This document shows, piece by piece, positions 18,683 to 28,747 of a stretch of DNA of 64,000 nt. How positions within the stretch are numbered: the stretch's first letter is position 1; every line of letters starts with the position of its first letter. A model generated the notes under the pieces. That model made no database searches. It was not told the DNA's origin and saw nothing but the letters and a program-made list of their open reading frames with translations. The position numbers and the translations under genes were made by a program. Source of the DNA: an uncultured Roseburia sp. (GTDB lineage Bacteria; Bacillota; Clostridia; Lachnospirales; Lachnospiraceae); contig CANRSX010000002.1 of the NCBI GenBank assembly GCA_947642555.1, forward strand, positions 151,243 through 215,242. The letters are read 5' to 3'.

Positions 18683-19195
18683 GTGGCGAGTTTAATGGAA
18701 GAGCTTCTGGACGTCTTAAGTGAGGAAGAGCAGCAGTATCAGCAGCTGATCGCACTGAGCGACGTCAAGAGGCAGGCGATCATCAAGGCGGATATTGCCA
18801 GACTGGGAGAGGTGACGGTACAGGAGCAGGATGCGGCGAGCGCGCTTCTGAATCTCTCGAATAAGAGAACGCGGGTGCTTGGCGACATGGCCACCGTTCT
18901 GGGCAGGGATCCGGGAGAGGTGACGATCAATAAGATGATCGGCTACCTGGAGAACCAGCCGAAGGAGCAGGAGCAGCTGACGAAGCGCCGTGACAGTCTG
19001 CTGGAGGCCGGTACGCAGATGCGGATTTTAAACCGGCAGAACGAAGAATTATTGCAACAGGCATTGGAAATGGTAGAGTTCGACCTTACGCTGTTACGAA
19101 GCATGCGGCAGGCGCCTGAGACGGCAAATTATGACAAAAATGCCTACAACACGGGCGAACTGTTAGGCGGCAGCGCCTTTGATGCCAGACAATAA
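18683..19195 (+). CDS. flgN: FlgN-family flagellar export chaperone
   Basis: 170 aa if started at GTG 18683; ATG 18695 is an alternative. Long helical, Glu/Gln/Leu-rich protein with the FlgN pattern: DVLSEEEQQYQQLIALSDVK at the N-terminus and ILNRQNEELLQQALEMVEF in the C-terminal part. FlgN keeps FlgK and FlgL soluble and delivers them to the export gate, which fits its place directly before flgK. Confidence 0.85.
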   Translation: MASLMEELLDVLSEEEQQYQQLIALSDVKRQAIIKADIARLGEVTVQEQDAASALLNLSNKRTRVLGDMATVLGRDPGEVTINKMIGYLENQPKEQEQLTKRRDSLLEAGTQMRILNRQNEELLQQALEMVEFDLTLLRSMRQAPETANYDKNAYNTGELLGGSAFDARQ

Positions 19196-19215
19196 CAAAA
19201 GGAGGATGAACTGCC

Positions 19216-21027
19216 ATGGGCAATGGATTTGGATCATTATACGTTGGAGTGGCCGGTCTGCAGAGCAGTCAGAATGCATTGAATACGACGGCAAATAACC
19301 TGGCGAATGTGGATACCGCCGGTTATGTCCGTCAGCAGGTACTGTTTGCGGACCGTAACTATGTGACGTTTAACACCACGGCGTCGATCAGCAAGCAGCA
19401 GTCGGGGCTTGGCGTCAAGATTGGCGATGTGATACATACAAGAGATATTTTCTTAGACAGATCTTACCGTACCGAGTCGGGACGTCAGGCGTTCTATGCG
19501 GCGAGCTATGAAGCGGTGTCGGAGGTGGAGACCTACTACCAGGAGATGGAGGGAGAGGCGTTCCAGGGTGCGCTGCAGGATTTCTGGACGTCGTTCCAGG
19601 AGCTCTATAAGGCGCCGGATGACAGCATTTATCAGAACCTCGTGATTCAGAAGGCGCAGCTGTTCTTAAGCCGCGCATCCGCTGTTTACGCGGGACTGCA
19701 GGGCTATCAGCTGAATATCAATAAGCAGATTTCGGACGATATCGATACGATCAATGAGCTCGGCAAGAGCATCCATGAGCTGAATGAACAGATTCAGAAG
19801 GTGGAGGCGGCTGATATCGAGACGGCCATGACGCTGCGCGACGCGCGGGATCAGGCGCTCGATGAGCTTTCAAGCCTCGTGTCGATTTCCTATCACGAGC
19901 TGGAAAACGGCGCGGTGCGCGTGAGCATCGAGGGCACGGAGTTTGTCGGCAAGGACTGGTTTTATCAGATCGGAAAAAGAGAAGACAAGACGAACGGCTT
20001 TATCACGCCGTACTGGCCGCACCTCTCCGATGAGGTGAAGGGTGATTATATCGATGTATTCAACCTGAAGGCGGAGATTTCTTCCGCGAATCAGAACGAT
20101 ATCGGAGAATTAAAAGCGCTGCTTCTCGCGCGCGGGGAGTATGCCGCGAATTACACCAATGTGGAAGGCATGGACCGGGATGAGTACAATAACACGACCG
20201 GCATGTCGGTGATGCTGACGGCCGAGGCGGAGTTAGACCAGCTGATTCACGGGATTGTCACCGCAATCAATGACACGCTCTGCCCGAATACTTCCGCGGG
20301 GAGCTTTATCCAGGAAGTGACCGGCGGGTCGGCGAATACGGTAGTGGCCACGACCGCGGACGGACGGCAGATCACGATCGGCCCGAACACAAAGATTCTC
20401 GACGTGCAGAACGCTTCCTTCGGTTCCGACGGCAAGCTTCCGCCGCAGGAATTGTTCACGCGAATCGGTACGGAGCGCTACACCACCGCGACCTGTGCGG
20501 TGACTGACGCGGCCGGCAACCCGGTGCTCGATGCAAACGGTAATCCGGTCACAAAGGAAGTTTACATTTATAATGAAGAAGATCCCACGGAGACCACGCT
20601 TCAGTATACATTAAAGAGCTTAAGCGTCAATGAGGCTCTGATCGTAAAGGAAAGCCTGCTCCCGCACTTAAAGCAGAACGGGAACAGGTGGGATGTGAAT
20701 TATGAGATGGCGACGAAGCTCGCATCCATCTGGGATGAGGAGCGGATTTCGCTGAATCCGAACGATACCAAGCCATGTACGTTTAAGGATTACTATAAGT
20801 CGATGATCGGCGAGATGGGGACGCTCGGCGATGTCTACGGTTCCACGGCGTCGAATCTTGCCGGGACGGTGGAGTCGGTCGACAATAAGCGCCAGCAGGT
20901 GTTTGGCGTGTCCTCGGACGAGGAGCTGACCTATATGATCCGCTATCAGAATGCTTACAATGCGGCGAGCCGTTTTATCAATGTCATCGATGAGATGATC
21001 GAGCACCTGATCACACAGCTTGGCTAA
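19216..21027 (+). CDS. flgK: Flagellar hook-associated protein 1 (FlgK), first copy
   Basis: 603 aa. The N-terminal rod-like motif (SSQNALNTTANNLANVDTAG) and the C-terminal flagellar domain (SDEELTYMIRYQNAYNAASR) form the coiled-coil ends of axial proteins. The middle (about 110-520) is the variable exposed part. FlgK joins hook and filament outside the cell. GGAGGATG-type ribosome site. Followed 29 bp later by a second, divergent FlgK. Confidence 0.93.
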   Translation: MGNGFGSLYVGVAGLQSSQNALNTTANNLANVDTAGYVRQQVLFADRNYVTFNTTASISKQQSGLGVKIGDVIHTRDIFLDRSYRTESGRQAFYAASYEAVSEVETYYQEMEGEAFQGALQDFWTSFQELYKAPDDSIYQNLVIQKAQLFLSRASAVYAGLQGYQLNINKQISDDIDTINELGKSIHELNEQIQKVEAADIETAMTLRDARDQALDELSSLVSISYHELENGAVRVSIEGTEFVGKDWFYQIGKREDKTNGFITPYWPHLSDEVKGDYIDVFNLKAEISSANQNDIGELKALLLARGEYAANYTNVEGMDRDEYNNTTGMSVMLTAEAELDQLIHGIVTAINDTLCPNTSAGSFIQEVTGGSANTVVATTADGRQITIGPNTKILDVQNASFGSDGKLPPQELFTRIGTERYTTATCAVTDAAGNPVLDANGNPVTKEVYIYNEEDPTETTLQYTLKSLSVNEALIVKESLLPHLKQNGNRWDVNYEMATKLASIWDEERISLNPNDTKPCTFKDYYKSMIGEMGTLGDVYGSTASNLAGTVESVDNKRQQVFGVSSDEELTYMIRYQNAYNAASRFINVIDEMIEHLITQLG

Positions 21028-21056
21028 GACGGGATAAGACAGAAAGAGGTGTATAC

Positions 21057-22931
21057 ATGCCATCTACATTTTTTGGACTGACCATTGCAACATCCGGTCT
21101 GAACGCGTATCAGGTTGCGCTGAATACGACCGCGAATAATATATCGAATCTCCGGACCGTGGGATACTCCAGGCAGCAGGCGACACGTGTCGCTTCCGAT
21201 GCGCTCCGCGTCTGCGCGAAATACGGGAGCACGGGCACCGGTGTCACGACGACGGAGATCAAGCAGATCCGCAACGAATATTATGATCAGAAGTACTGGT
21301 ATAATCAGTCGTCCGTGGGACTTTACGAGACGCGCCTTGATTACCTGCTGCAGATCGAGAATCATTTCCTGGACGATGGGGAAGAAGCGAACGGGATGAA
21401 GGGATTCAACACGATTTTTGACAGTATGTTCCGCGCGCTGGATACGTTAAAGCACAATGCGGCGGACACAAATGTACGTCAGCAGTTTATCGGAAAGACC
21501 CAGAATCTCATGACGTATTTTAACAGTGTCTCTTTAGGGCTCCGTGAGCTTCAGAGCAGCACAAACGACGAGATCCGGGCGACCGTGCAGAATATCAATG
21601 CGATCGCGGAAAAGATCGCGATCTTAAATAAACAGATCAACATCATTGAGGTGCAGGGCGGCTATGCCAATGAGCTCCGGGATCAGAGGGCGCTGCTTGT
21701 CGACGAGCTGTCGAAGATCGTGCCGACCGAGGTTTCCGAGGTTCCGGTGAAGAATACCAATTACCCGGATATGCAGATCGGATCCAATTACTATACCGTA
21801 AAGATCGGCGGACAGCTTCTGGTGCGGACAGACGAGTACACGACGTTAGAGTGCCGCGTGAGAGAGGAGCGGGTGAACCAGTCCGATATTGAGGGCCTCT
21901 ACGATGTGGTATGGGCCGATACGGGCAATTCGTTCCGCGCGGGCGGAGATTCCATGTCCGGGACGCTGAAAGCCCTGTTTGACATCCGCGACGGAAACAA
22001 TGCGGAGAATTTTACCGGCGCGATCGAGGCGACATCCGGCAATACGGTCCGGGTGACAAATCCGTCCATCACGGCGATCGAGGCGATGAACATGCCGGAG
22101 ACCGGACTGCTTACAGTCAATGGAAAAAACTACAGGTACGTTGATTTTGAATTTGAATATGAGAAGGATGCGGAGGGCAATTATTCGATTACCTCCTATA
22201 CCTTTAAGCTGGAGGATGCGCTGACGACAGAAGAGCAGCGCGAGATGCGCGGCAATGCCGTTTCCATCGGTTCCGCGGTGGATTCGATGGGGATCCCGTA
22301 CTATATGGCGCAGATGAATATGTTCCTGCGCAGCTTCAGCCAGAAGTTCAACGACATATTAAAGCAGGGCGTGGACTTAAACGGGGATAAGACGGATTAT
22401 TACTCGTTCATCACGGACACGCGGAAGACAGACAAGACGGAATTTAACTTCGGCGACCAGGAATTCCCGGCCGGGACGGATAAGATTACGATCAGCGCCA
22501 GCTCGGACAGCTATTACCGGATGACGGCGCACGGCGTGAAGGTTTCCGACGTCTGCGCGAGAAACCCGGAGAAGATGTCTACCACGGTGGATATCGCGGG
22601 AAAGAACGGCGTCGACGCGTATGAGCTGTTAGAGGAGCTTGCAAAGTTAGAGAAGGATGTGATCGTCTACCGCGGCGGCAATGCGTCCGGCTTCCTGAAA
22701 TGTATCATCACCGATATCTCCGTGGATACGCAGGAGTCCAAGATCTTTTATCAGAACTACACAAATATCGCGGAGACGATTGACAATCAGCGGATGTCCA
22801 TCTCGGGTGTGGATGAAGACGAGGAAGCGCTCGATCTGATCCGGTTCCAGAATGCTTACAACCTGTCGTCAAAGATGATTTCCGTCATGGCGGAGCTTTA
22901 TGACAGACTGATCCTGCAGACCGGCGTATAG
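21057..22931 (+). CDS. flgK: Flagellar hook-associated protein 1 (FlgK), second copy
   Basis: 624 aa. Clearly a second FlgK: N-terminus ATSGLNAYQVALNTTANNIS, C-terminus DEEALDLIRFQNAYNLSSKM. It is only loosely similar to the first copy outside the ends, so this is an old duplication rather than a recent one. It is longer than FlgL and lacks the FlgL start, so it is not misassigned. Whether both are built into one junction ring set or used alternately is unknown. Confidence 0.9.
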   Translation: MPSTFFGLTIATSGLNAYQVALNTTANNISNLRTVGYSRQQATRVASDALRVCAKYGSTGTGVTTTEIKQIRNEYYDQKYWYNQSSVGLYETRLDYLLQIENHFLDDGEEANGMKGFNTIFDSMFRALDTLKHNAADTNVRQQFIGKTQNLMTYFNSVSLGLRELQSSTNDEIRATVQNINAIAEKIAILNKQINIIEVQGGYANELRDQRALLVDELSKIVPTEVSEVPVKNTNYPDMQIGSNYYTVKIGGQLLVRTDEYTTLECRVREERVNQSDIEGLYDVVWADTGNSFRAGGDSMSGTLKALFDIRDGNNAENFTGAIEATSGNTVRVTNPSITAIEAMNMPETGLLTVNGKNYRYVDFEFEYEKDAEGNYSITSYTFKLEDALTTEEQREMRGNAVSIGSAVDSMGIPYYMAQMNMFLRSFSQKFNDILKQGVDLNGDKTDYYSFITDTRKTDKTEFNFGDQEFPAGTDKITISASSDSYYRMTAHGVKVSDVCARNPEKMSTTVDIAGKNGVDAYELLEELAKLEKDVIVYRGGNASGFLKCIITDISVDTQESKIFYQNYTNIAETIDNQRMSISGVDEDEEALDLIRFQNAYNLSSKMISVMAELYDRLILQTGV

Positions 22932-22942
22932 GAGGAAAACAG

Positions 22943-24481
22943 ATGCGTATAACAAACAACATGATGCTGCGCAGCGCGTCCAGCAATATCAACGGAAATA
23001 AAATCAACGTCAACGCGATGGAGAACCAGATGTCTTCCCAGAAGAAGATTCAGCGGCCGTCGGATGATCCGGTGATTGCGGTGCGCGCGTTAAGGCTTCG
23101 CAGCTCGTTAAGCGAAATCAATCAGTACTATAAGAACAATATTCCGGATGCGGAGTCCTGGCTCGAAGTGACGAACACGGCGCTTGACAATATGAAGAAG
23201 ATCATAACGGATATCCGGACACAGTGCGAGTATGGCGCGGGCGACCAGCTGACAGCGGATGACCGCAAGGCGATTCTGACGGATCTTGAGAAGTTAAGAG
23301 AGCAGGTTTATGCGGAGGGAAATGCGGACTATGCGGGCCGCACCGTATTCACCGGTTACCGGACGAATCAGAAGCTGACCTTTATGGAGAACGACGCCAC
23401 CACAAAATATGAGATTTCACAGAAATTTACATTTGCTGATCTGGAGGAGCACCGCTATTACAGCGATAAGGTGACGGTGCCGGCGACGCCGGGACAGCTG
23501 TTAAACCCCGCGAATACGGTGCCGAACCCGCAGGAAGCGGTATATGAGAGGATCCGTCTCAGCTACGGAAAGATCGATTCGCTTGACAATGCCGGGACGC
23601 TTTCGTATTCATATAAAGACAATACCGGCGCTGTGCAGACATCCGCGATTACCGTGACGGAATATGAGACCTTTGAGGACTGGAGGGCGCAGGCGGGCGG
23701 CTATACGGTAGCCGACGACGAGGCGGTGTTTATCAAAGAGAGCGGGGAGCTGATTCTCGGGAAAGACCTGGCCGGAGACATCAAAGAGCGCAAGGGCGAG
23801 CTTGAGATGAATTATACAAAGACCGGTTTTTCAAAAGGCGAGCTTCGTCCGGAGTACTATTACAACTGTAAGGATATTACCAATCCGGATCCGGATAAAC
23901 AGATTGAATACACGAAGTTTGACGCCGACGGCAAGGAAATCTATCAGGATATTAATTTCCTGGTGGCGGCCAATCAGACGCTGACTGTAAATACGCAGGC
24001 TTCGGATGTATTTGACGCCTCGCTCGGCCGGGATGTGGATGAACTGATCGAAGCGGTGCGTTTTGCCCAGGAGGCGATCGCCAAGGTAGACGAGATCGAA
24101 AAGATGCAGAAGATGCAGGAGTACTCGTCGGATGATTCCCAGGCGGCGCTCGAGAGCTGGCTGACAGCGGCCAAAAAGGAAGCGGCGTACGCGGAAGACA
24201 ATATGCAGAAGCTCTACAACGCCTATATCGGAAAATGCGATAAGTATATGGGAGAGGTGCTGCTGGCGGAGACGAATGTCGGAAGCAAGGGCCAGAGCCT
24301 TGAGCTGACGAAAAACCGCATGGAGAATCAGCAGACGACGGTGGAGACCTTAAAATCCGAGAATGAGGACCGCGAGCTTTCGGATATTATCATTGATTAT
24401 ACGGCTGCATATTCGGCGTATGAGGCATCCCTGCAGGCAGCTGCCAAGATCAATCAGAACACGCTGCTCAACTTTATTTAA
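22943..24481 (+). CDS. flgL: Flagellar hook-associated protein 3 (FlgL)
   Basis: 512 aa. Begins MRITNNMMLRSASSNINGN, the classic FlgL/flagellin-like start, and has QKKIQRPSDDPVIAVRALRL; the C-terminus TLKSENEDRELSDIIIDYTA pairs with it. It forms the second junction ring between FlgK and the filament. Longer than enteric FlgL (~320 aa) through a central insertion at about 130-340. Confidence 0.94.
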   Translation: MRITNNMMLRSASSNINGNKINVNAMENQMSSQKKIQRPSDDPVIAVRALRLRSSLSEINQYYKNNIPDAESWLEVTNTALDNMKKIITDIRTQCEYGAGDQLTADDRKAILTDLEKLREQVYAEGNADYAGRTVFTGYRTNQKLTFMENDATTKYEISQKFTFADLEEHRYYSDKVTVPATPGQLLNPANTVPNPQEAVYERIRLSYGKIDSLDNAGTLSYSYKDNTGAVQTSAITVTEYETFEDWRAQAGGYTVADDEAVFIKESGELILGKDLAGDIKERKGELEMNYTKTGFSKGELRPEYYYNCKDITNPDPDKQIEYTKFDADGKEIYQDINFLVAANQTLTVNTQASDVFDASLGRDVDELIEAVRFAQEAIAKVDEIEKMQKMQEYSSDDSQAALESWLTAAKKEAAYAEDNMQKLYNAYIGKCDKYMGEVLLAETNVGSKGQSLELTKNRMENQQTTVETLKSENEDRELSDIIIDYTAAYSAYEASLQAAAKINQNTLLNFI

Positions 24482-24668
24482 CTTTGGCGGGCAAGGCAGG
24501 AGCATATCAGAGATATTATGAGAAAAACGGGGCTGTTGCATGAAGTGATGACCATACGATCATGCCGCTGCTGGATGCAGCGAATTGCGTGGCGTACGAT
24601 TTCTGACGGATGCACCAGTCCCGTATTATATTGAGGACGCTGTATGACGGCGCGGAAATGAGGGGAAA

Positions 24669-25136
24669 ATGAAAGCGGATACCAGGCTTTTCGGAACGAT
24701 TGATATTGATGAGGAGAAGATGATCACGTTAGAGGGCGGAATGATCGGACTTCCGGACTTCCGGCGTTTTGCGCTGATTTTTGACGAGGAAAAGGGACAG
24801 AAGGAATCCACGATCATGTGGCTTCAGTCCATGGATGACCCGGGGACGGCGTTTCCCGTGATGCATCCGAACATTGTGAAGCCGGATTACAATCCGACGG
24901 TGAATGACGAGCTGCTGCAGCCGTTAGGAGAACTGACCGAAGAGAATACCTACGTGCTTGTCACGGTGACGGCGACGGCGGATGTAAAGGAGACATCGGT
25001 GAATTTAAAGGCGCCGATTGTCATCAATACGGAGACGAGAAGGGGATGCCAGATGATCGTGGAGGACGACTATCCCGTCAAATTCAGGATCTATGAGGCA
25101 GTAAAAGGCAGAAAAAAAGAAGCGGGGGAATCATAA
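24669..25136 (+). CDS. fliW: Flagellar assembly factor FliW
   Basis: 155 aa. Signature GMIGLPDFRRFALIFDEEKG near the N-terminus and LKAPIVINTETRRGCQMI in the C-terminal half. FliW binds flagellin and CsrA; free FliW removes CsrA from flagellin mRNA, so flagellin level feeds back on its own translation. Its stop is directly followed by the csrA start. The 187 bp before it (24482-24668) holds no promoter or gene that I can support. Confidence 0.95.
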   Translation: MKADTRLFGTIDIDEEKMITLEGGMIGLPDFRRFALIFDEEKGQKESTIMWLQSMDDPGTAFPVMHPNIVKPDYNPTVNDELLQPLGELTEENTYVLVTVTATADVKETSVNLKAPIVINTETRRGCQMIVEDDYPVKFRIYEAVKGRKKEAGES

Positions 25137-25367
25137 ATGCTGGCATTGACGCGAAAAAAAGGTGAGTCGCTTGTGATGAATAATAACATCGAAGTGACGG
25201 TGTTGGAGATCCGGGGCGATCAGGTGAAGATCGGCATCACGGCTCCAAAGGAGGTACCGGTTTACCGCAAGGAGGTGTATCTTCAGATTCAGAATGAGAA
25301 TAAAGCGGCGTTAAACACCGAGACGCTGAACGCAGAGGCGCTGGAAGCGTTAAAGGAACTGTTTTAG
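25137..25367 (+). CDS. csrA: Carbon storage regulator CsrA (flagellin translation repressor)
   Basis: 76 aa. Begins [20 protein letters not shown], with [20 protein letters not shown] and the RNA-contacting EVY region. A dimeric RNA-binding protein recognising GGA in hairpin loops and Shine-Dalgarno sites. Its start abuts the fliW stop, so the two are coupled. Likely targets are the flagellin leaders at 29955 and 30906. Confidence 0.96.
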   Translation: MLALTRKKGESLVMNNNIEVTVLEIRGDQVKIGITAPKEVPVYRKEVYLQIQNENKAALNTETLNAEALEALKELF

Positions 25368-25391
25368 CGGGAAAGCATGAATGCGGGCGGT

Positions 25392-25418
25392 TAATAATTA
25401 CAGGTGTTAAACCGATAT
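25392..25418 (+). promoter_or_regulatory. Sigma-28 type promoter of the flaG-fliD-fliS unit
   Basis: TAAT, 16 bp, CCGATAT, starting about 25 bp after csrA and 68 bp before flaG. Confidence 0.75.
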
Positions 25419-25486
25419 ACCATATGAAGAATCGGGTTACTACAGGAAGTGTAACAGACCAGTCATATCACACGGAGGTGGTAAAA

Positions 25487-25924
25487 ATGGGAATAGAGAA
25501 AGTGACAGGCAGCGGAGTGACGCCGTATCAGGGAAGTTCGGCCGTACAAGCTGCACAGACAGCGCCGGTGACGCAGACAGCAGAGGCACAGACCGTGATC
25601 CAGATGCCGCAGAGATCAGAGACGGCATCGCGCAGACAGGACTTTTCACTGACCCCGCAGGGAGCGGGCGCCGGAGCGGGAGAGATGGCGGACGACGCCG
25701 GAAAGCAGACCCCGCAGCTTAAGACGGCGGTGAATGACCTGAATAAGCAGATGACGAATTCGGAGGCGATCTTCGGGATCCATGAGAAGACGAACCGGGT
25801 CACGATCAAGATTGTCGACAAGTCGACAAAGGAAGTGCTGAAGGAGTATCCGCCGGAGCAGACACTGGATATGATTGCCAAGGTCTGGGAGATTGCAGGG
25901 ATTCTTGTAGATGAGAAGCGCTAG
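25487..25924 (+). CDS. flaG: FlaG-family flagellar protein
   Basis: 145 aa from the ATG after CGGAGGTGG. The N-terminal ~80 residues are a low-complexity Gln/Thr/Ala region; the C-terminal ~65 match FlaG: AVNDLNKQMTNSEAIFGIHE, VTIKIVDKSTKEVLKEYPPE and a final helix. FlaG influences filament length in other bacteria by an unclear mechanism. A longer frame from 25424 has no ribosome site. Confidence 0.9.
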   Translation: MGIEKVTGSGVTPYQGSSAVQAAQTAPVTQTAEAQTVIQMPQRSETASRRQDFSLTPQGAGAGAGEMADDAGKQTPQLKTAVNDLNKQMTNSEAIFGIHEKTNRVTIKIVDKSTKEVLKEYPPEQTLDMIAKVWEIAGILVDEKR

Positions 25925-25960
25925 TAAGAGTGAAGCAGAACAGAAAGGAGCAGGGGAAAT

Positions 25961-28726
25961 ATGCCAATACGTATTACGGGTTTGAACTCGGGGCTGGATA
26001 CGGAAGCGATCATATCGGCGCTTGTGTCCTCCTACAATTATAAGACGAATAAGTACAAAAAGGCACAGACCAAGCTTTCCTGGAAGCAGGAGAAATGGAA
26101 AACGCTGAATACCAAGATTTACAGCCTGTACAACAGCATCGGAAATATGCGGTTTTCCAGTGCCTACAATCTGAAAAAGACGACAGTCTCGGATACGACC
26201 AAGGCGATTGTGAAGGCGGACGGCAAGGCGCCGAACGGGACGCAGAAGTTAAATATCTTAGAGATCGCGCAGGCGGGTTACCTCACCGGCGGTAAGCTTG
26301 ACGCCGGCACGACGAAGAACACGACGCTCGCGGAGCTCGGCTACACCGGCGGCGATGGGAAAATCAACGTCACGAAGGGCGACGGGACGACGACCACGAT
26401 CGAGGTCAGCCAGGGGACGAAGGTTTCCGATTTCCTGACCTCTCTGCAGAAGGCCGGTCTGACGGCAAACTTCGACGATACCAATAATCGAATTTATGTC
26501 AGCTCCAAGGAGACCGGAAAGCAGAATGACTTCACGCTGACCGGGGCGAATGCGGACGGGGTGAGCGCGCTCTTTAAGATGGGCTTAAGCGTGGATTCTG
26601 ATGCGACGCAGGCGACGTACACCTCCTATGCGAAGTATGTGACGAATGCGCCGGCGGGAACGTCCGTGGAAGATTATGTGAAAGACATGATCACGGCGTA
26701 TCAGAACGCGCAGAACGAATACGCGCAGAAGACAAATCAGAACGCGAACCTCTCGGCAGCCTACGGTTATGCCAGCGCCTATGAGGCGATGATGGATGCG
26801 TTGAAGAGTAGTGGATTGACTGATGTGGCTGATCAGGAGAAGCTTCGGACGCTGCTCGGCATGTCGGCAACACAGCGCGTCAACACCGTGATGGATGCGT
26901 CCGGCAATGTCTATACCGTAAAGGATACGGACAAAGACGGGAATACGATTTTCTCCTATACGGATTCCTCTACGACACCGCCGATGGAGAAGCTGATCCA
27001 GCGGGTGGTGACCTATGAGGGGACCGATGCCAGCGGGGTGAATGCTGCGTTCACGAAGAATAAGGATGGTTCCTATACCGATGCGGCGGGGAATGTCTGG
27101 AAGGCGGCAGGAAAAGACGCGTCCGGCAAACAGCAGTATGAATTTACGGATGCCAGCAACAATAAGCATACGACGACCATTGAAAGCAAGACCGCTTATT
27201 ATGAGGCGACGGGAAACGATCAGGCCACCGGCGAGACGAAATATACGGATGTCAACGGGAAGGTATACGAGACAAAGAATGGCATCGTAACGACTGCGGA
27301 CGGAACACAGTATAAATATGACAATACATCCAAGACGTTACAGGAAGTGGACGCGTCCGGTAATGTCGTGGCGTCCGGCAAGACGATCAGTATCGACGAT
27401 ACGAAAACGACCCCTGTGATGGAGACCATCTACACCCAGGGTGCGGCGCGCACGGATATCAAGCGTTCCGCGGATGAACTGACGGATCTGCGTGCAGCGG
27501 CACCGAGCCTGACAGATGACGATGTGAAAGCGCTGACCACTCACATCAATACGGTTAATACATACGAGAAGACGGCGGATAAGCTTGACGATGCGGATCC
27601 GTATTCGAAGAAGAACATTATGGCCGCGATACAGGCCGCCTATGCAGCCGGGGATGTATCGGATGTAACAAACACGTATGCGCAGATCATTACAGATAAT
27701 AAGACAGATATTGGAAACGCAGAAAAGACGATCGCAGAGCATAAGGTGCTTGACGGTCTCTCAAAGATGGATCTGACGACGCAGGCGGGGCAGGATGCGC
27801 TGGCAGCGTTTGTGCAGCAGGCGCAGGATATGAAGGCAACAGTGGATTCCCTGGCAACACAGGTGAATTCCGACGCCAAAAAGATCGACGGCTCCGACTC
27901 AAAGATCAAGTTAAATGGAATCGAATACACGAGTTCCGCGAATACTTATTCTGTGAACGGCCTTTCCATCACGGCAACCGGCGTGACCGGCGACGGCGAC
28001 GCCAATGCGGTGACAGTCACGACAGCGACCGATACGCAGGGACTCTACGACACGATCAAGGATTTCCTGACGCAGTACAACGCGCTGATCAACGAGATTA
28101 CCTCGCTCTACAACGCGGATTCCGCGAAGGGCTACGAGCCGCTGACCAGCGAGGAGAAGGACGCGATGTCCGACAGCGAGGTTGAGCTGTGGGAGGAAAA
28201 GGTCAAATCCGCGCTGCTTCGCCGTGATACGACGCTTGGCGGTGTGATGAGCGCGATGACGCTGGCGATGAGCAAGGGTGTGAAGATCGGGGATAAGACC
28301 TATTATCTGTCCTCCTTCGGCATCCGCACGCTCGGCTACCTGAATGCGCCGGAGAACCAGCACAATGCGTACCATATCGACGGCGATGAGGATGACGTCT
28401 CGACAAAGACAAACTCCGATAAGCTGATGGCGGCGATCACGTCCGACCCGGACACCGTGATTTCCTTTATGCAGCAGCTGGCGACGAACCTGTACGATGC
28501 GGTGGGCGATAAGATGAGCTCCTCATCGTTGAGCAGTGCTTTCACGGTATACAATGACAAAGAGATGGCCTCCGAGTACAGCGACTACACCAGTCTCATC
28601 AAAAAATGGGAGGAGAAGCTGGAAGCGCAGGAGGAATACTACTACAAGAAATTCTCACAGATGGAGACCGCACTTGCCAAGTTAAACAGCCAGAGCTCGG
28701 CGCTGGCCGGTCTGTTCGGAAATTAA
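25961..28726 (+). CDS. fliD: Flagellar filament cap / hook-associated protein 2 (FliD), enlarged
   Basis: 921 aa, versus ~450-700 for most. FliD_N covers about 1-115 (GLNSGLDTEAIISALVSSY), and FliD_C about 640-921, with LYDTIKDFLTQYNALINEIT and a coiled-coil end KFSQMETALAKLNSQSSALA. The middle holds a large insertion (about 230-640) with several degenerate repeats of the type D-A-S-G-N-V-Y/W-x-x-K, rich in Thr, Asp, Gly and Tyr, then a helical section. The cap pentamer folds flagellin at the filament tip and can be an adhesin; the insertion would be surface exposed. Confidence 0.93.
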   Translation: MPIRITGLNSGLDTEAIISALVSSYNYKTNKYKKAQTKLSWKQEKWKTLNTKIYSLYNSIGNMRFSSAYNLKKTTVSDTTKAIVKADGKAPNGTQKLNILEIAQAGYLTGGKLDAGTTKNTTLAELGYTGGDGKINVTKGDGTTTTIEVSQGTKVSDFLTSLQKAGLTANFDDTNNRIYVSSKETGKQNDFTLTGANADGVSALFKMGLSVDSDATQATYTSYAKYVTNAPAGTSVEDYVKDMITAYQNAQNEYAQKTNQNANLSAAYGYASAYEAMMDALKSSGLTDVADQEKLRTLLGMSATQRVNTVMDASGNVYTVKDTDKDGNTIFSYTDSSTTPPMEKLIQRVVTYEGTDASGVNAAFTKNKDGSYTDAAGNVWKAAGKDASGKQQYEFTDASNNKHTTTIESKTAYYEATGNDQATGETKYTDVNGKVYETKNGIVTTADGTQYKYDNTSKTLQEVDASGNVVASGKTISIDDTKTTPVMETIYTQGAARTDIKRSADELTDLRAAAPSLTDDDVKALTTHINTVNTYEKTADKLDDADPYSKKNIMAAIQAAYAAGDVSDVTNTYAQIITDNKTDIGNAEKTIAEHKVLDGLSKMDLTTQAGQDALAAFVQQAQDMKATVDSLATQVNSDAKKIDGSDSKIKLNGIEYTSSANTYSVNGLSITATGVTGDGDANAVTVTTATDTQGLYDTIKDFLTQYNALINEITSLYNADSAKGYEPLTSEEKDAMSDSEVELWEEKVKSALLRRDTTLGGVMSAMTLAMSKGVKIGDKTYYLSSFGIRTLGYLNAPENQHNAYHIDGDEDDVSTKTNSDKLMAAITSDPDTVISFMQQLATNLYDAVGDKMSSSSLSSAFTVYNDKEMASEYSDYTSLIKKWEEKLEAQEEYYYKKFSQMETALAKLNSQSSALAGLFGN

Positions 28727-28747
28727 AGAGAAACAGGAGGATAGGGA

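Noticed and set aside
26585..27169. 194-aa minus-strand frame within fliD
   Set aside because: Composition (Ile/Arg/His-rich) follows from reversed fliD codons; fliD continues through it without a break.
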